Assembly (NCBI RefSeq): GCF_900465315.1
Contig: NZ_UBIX01000009.1
Length of the DNA: 64,000 nucleotides
Direction: 5' to 3' (one strand)
DNA from: Asaia bogorensis_B
GTDB taxonomy: Bacteria; Pseudomonadota; Alphaproteobacteria; Acetobacterales; Acetobacteraceae
Shown piece after piece: positions 62,173 through 64,000 of the stretch. The notes beneath the pieces were generated by a model. That model saw only the letters and a list, made by a program, of their open reading frames with translations. It was not told the DNA's origin and searched no databases. The position numbers and the translations under genes were made by a program. Positions within the stretch are counted from its first letter, which is position 1. Every line of letters starts with the position of its first letter.

Positions 62173-63486
62173 ATGAAGAAATCCCTGCTTCTGGCCAGCG
62201 CCGCCCTCGGGCTGGGACTTGGCGCCCAGGCCAAGGCCGATACGACCCTGACGATTGCGACTGTCAACAATGTGCAGATGATCGAGATGCGCAAGCTGTC
62301 GAGCGTGTTCGAGAAAGCGCATCCCGATATTCATCTGAACTGGGTCACGCTTGAGGAAAACGTGCTGCGCCAGCGCGTGACGACCGATATTGCAACCCAT
62401 GCCGGTCAGTTCGATATCCTCACCATCGGCAATTACGAGGTTCCGCTCTGGGCGAAGCAAGGCTGGCTTTACAAATTCGATAATCTGTCTGCTGCCTATG
62501 ATCTGCCGGACATTATCGCGCCTGTGCGTGAGAGCGTGAGCTACGAGGGCAAGGTCTATGCCCTGCCTTTCTATGCCGAGAGCGTCATGACGCTTTATCG
62601 CAAGGATCTCTTCGCCAAGGCCGGGATCACGATGCCCGAAACGCCAAGCTGGGACCAGATTCGCGACTTCGCCGCCAAGACGACCGACAAGTCGACCGAT
62701 ACCTATGGCATCTGCCTGCGCGGCAAACCGGGCTGGGGCGAGAACATGACGGTGGTCACCACCATGGTCACGAGCTTTGGCGGCCAGTGGTTCGATATGA
62801 GCTGGAAGCCGACGCTCAATACCCCGGCCTGGCATAACGCCATCACCTATTACAGCTCCATTCTCAAGCAGTTCGGCCCGCCGGGTGCCAGTGCAAACGG
62901 GTTCAATGAGAACCTGTCCCTCTTCGCCACCGGGCATTGCGCCATCTGGGTCGATGCCACCAGTGCAGCGGGCACGGTGTTCGACCCCAAACAGAGTTCA
63001 GTGGCCGACAAGGTTGGTTTTGCTTCCCTGCCCACCGGCAGCTTCAAGGGTGGCCCGACCTGGCTCTGGTCGTGGAACCTTGCCATTCCGGCATCGTCCA
63101 CCCATGCCGAGGCAGCCAGCACCTTCATCCAGTGGGCGACCTCCAAGGAATATATCCAGCTTGTGGCCAAGACGGATGGCTGGGTGAATATTCCCCCCGG
63201 CACGCGCAGCTCGTCCTATCAGTCTGCTGAATACCAGAAGGTCGCACCCTTCTCGTCTTTCGTGCTGAAGGCCATCGAAAGCTCGAACCCCTCAGGCCAG
63301 ACGGCCCAGCCGCGCCCCTATGTCGGGGCTCAGTTTGTCGATATCACTCCGTTCCAGGGCATCGGCACGCAGGTTGGCCAGACAATCGCCTCTGTTCTGG
63401 CAGGCTCAACCACTGTTGACGCTGGCCTCTCAGCCGCCAATGCCGCCACCAATCGCGTCATCCGTCAGGCGGGATATCAGAAGTAA
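62173..63486 (+). CDS. Polyol/sugar ABC transporter substrate-binding protein (SmoE-like)
   Basis: 437 aa from the ATG at 62173. Signal peptide KKSLLLASAALGLGLGAQA. The mature part, TLTIATVNNVQMIEMRKLS, WVTLEENVLRQRVTTDIATH, QFDILTIGNYEVPLWAKQGW and FYAESVMTLYRKDLFAKAGI, strongly resembles sorbitol/mannitol binding proteins of the SmoE group. It should feed a periplasmic uptake ABC transporter. The permease genes are not in the window; the next gene is a GH13 enzyme rather than SmoF. Confidence 0.9.
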   Translation: MKKSLLLASAALGLGLGAQAKADTTLTIATVNNVQMIEMRKLSSVFEKAHPDIHLNWVTLEENVLRQRVTTDIATHAGQFDILTIGNYEVPLWAKQGWLYKFDNLSAAYDLPDIIAPVRESVSYEGKVYALPFYAESVMTLYRKDLFAKAGITMPETPSWDQIRDFAAKTTDKSTDTYGICLRGKPGWGENMTVVTTMVTSFGGQWFDMSWKPTLNTPAWHNAITYYSSILKQFGPPGASANGFNENLSLFATGHCAIWVDATSAAGTVFDPKQSSVADKVGFASLPTGSFKGGPTWLWSWNLAIPASSTHAEAASTFIQWATSKEYIQLVAKTDGWVNIPPGTRSSSYQSAEYQKVAPFSSFVLKAIESSNPSGQTAQPRPYVGAQFVDITPFQGIGTQVGQTIASVLAGSTTVDAGLSAANAATNRVIRQAGYQK

Positions 63487-63529
63487 GTCGTTCTCGCCTT
63501 TTGCCTCGCGGCAATTGATCTGAAATTTG

Positions 63530-63561
63530 CGATCCATCCATCCTGCGGGGTGGGTGGATCG
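63530..63561 (+). other. 14-bp intercistronic hairpin
   Basis: A stem of 14 pairs (two G-U) with a TGCG loop: GATCCATCCATCC (63531-63543) against GGGTGGGTGGATC (63548-63560), extended by C63530-G63561. Located 43 bases after the binding-protein stop, with no T-run. Such hairpins often stabilise binding-protein mRNA and lower expression of the next gene. Confidence 0.6.
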
Positions 63562-63623
63562 GTGCAATTTAGTGTGACTAAGCCAACCCGGCTGCCAGCC
63601 AGATGTTTCCTGAGACTAATCTC

Positions 63624-64000
63624 ATGGAAAACAATGCGATGTCTCAGAACGGTTCGAATCCTGTCTGGTGGAAAGACGCGGTCATCTACCAGGTCTATCC
63701 ACGCTCATTTGCAGACTCCAATGGTGATGGCATTGGCGATCTACCGGGCATCATCAGCCATATGCCCTATCTCGAGCACCTCGGGATTGATGCCTTGTGG
63801 ATCTCGCCCTGCTTCCAGTCCCCTCAGGGGGATGCGGGTTACGACATTTCCGATTATCGAAAGATCGACCCGATTTTCGGTACGGTCGATGACTACGAAG
63901 CACTGATCAAGCAGGCGCATGATCACGGCCTGCGCGTCATTGCCGACATGGTGCCCAACCATACCTCGGATCAGCATGTCTGGTTCAAGGAAGCCATGGC
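63624..64000 (+). CDS. GH13 alpha-glucosidase family enzyme, 3' end missing
   Basis: First 125 residues only. After NPVWWKDAVIYQVYPRSFAD come GDGIGDLPGIISHMPYLEHL, LWISPCFQSPQGDAGYDISD and the conserved region I RVIADMVPNHTSDQH. This is the start of oligo-1,6-glucosidase/alpha-glucosidase/trehalose-type GH13 proteins. The catalytic Asp/Glu lie beyond the window. No signal peptide, so cytoplasmic. The ATG at 63639 (GGAAAA upstream) is an alternative start. Next to a sugar-binding protein it probably hydrolyses the imported sugar. Confidence 0.9.
   Translation, partial: MENNAMSQNGSNPVWWKDAVIYQVYPRSFADSNGDGIGDLPGIISHMPYLEHLGIDALWISPCFQSPQGDAGYDISDYRKIDPIFGTVDDYEALIKQAHDHGLRVIADMVPNHTSDQHVWFKEAM

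Overview
The window looks like a chromosomal segment of an alphaproteobacterium, most likely an acetic acid bacterium (Acetobacteraceae). The evidence is a GC-rich sequence, a typical alphaproteobacterial division/cell-wall cluster, an ispH-thrB-rnhA operon, a ffh-rpsP-rimM-trmD-rplS operon running into leuCDB, and a polyol-type sugar-binding protein next to a GH13 glucosidase. Genus is inference; Asaia, Kozakia or Gluconobacter relatives would fit. No insertion sequence, prophage, integrase or CRISPR array was seen.

Positions 1-15.7 kb (+): the dcw cluster murE(partial)-murF-mraY-murD-ftsW-murG-murC-murB-ddl-ftsQ-ftsA-ftsZ-lpxC. Most junctions overlap by 1-4 bases. It makes lipid II from UDP-MurNAc precursors (meso-DAP type), flips or polymerises it, and builds the Z ring. 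Breaks occur only before murC, ftsZ and lpxC. A perfect 15-bp hairpin lies between ftsZ and lpxC. It continues into bamD, recN, ligA and a CNNM/CBS membrane protein (15.8-21.9 kb).

22-29 kb (+): accessory membrane functions. These are a three-gene FUSC/DUF1656/HlyD efflux module, a nicotinamidase, a PepSY membrane protein and an EamA exporter. 28.9-34.3 kb (-): a signalling block with a propeller-sensor diguanylate cyclase, an HWE-type histidine kinase with GAF/PAS domains, and a single-domain response regulator.

34.9-41.3 kb: tRNA-Arg and tRNA-Pro, csaA-like and gpt genes, an MFS exporter, tRNA-Asn, an orphan NMT1-type binding protein, and ispH-thrB-rnhA. 41.5-49.8 kb: an orphan lipoprotein, an alginate-export-type outer membrane protein, an OPT transporter, an unrecognised coiled-coil/AT-hook-like protein beside an AT-rich intergenic stretch, a PduO-type adenosyltransferase with a DUF4142 lipoprotein, and small membrane/thioredoxin genes.

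49.9-60.9 kb (-): an M3 peptidase, then, read from its promoter, ffh-rpsP-rimM-trmD-rplS-leuC-leuD-leuB and two tandem class I aminotransferases. The ffh leader carries a visible promoter and a hairpin. 61-64 kb: a Spy/CpxP-like periplasmic protein with a classic terminator, then a SmoE-like binding protein and a GH13 enzyme that runs off the end. No wholly new system could be shown. The best leads are the AT-hook-like protein with its AT-rich flank, and the propeller-DGC/HWE-kinase/regulator block.
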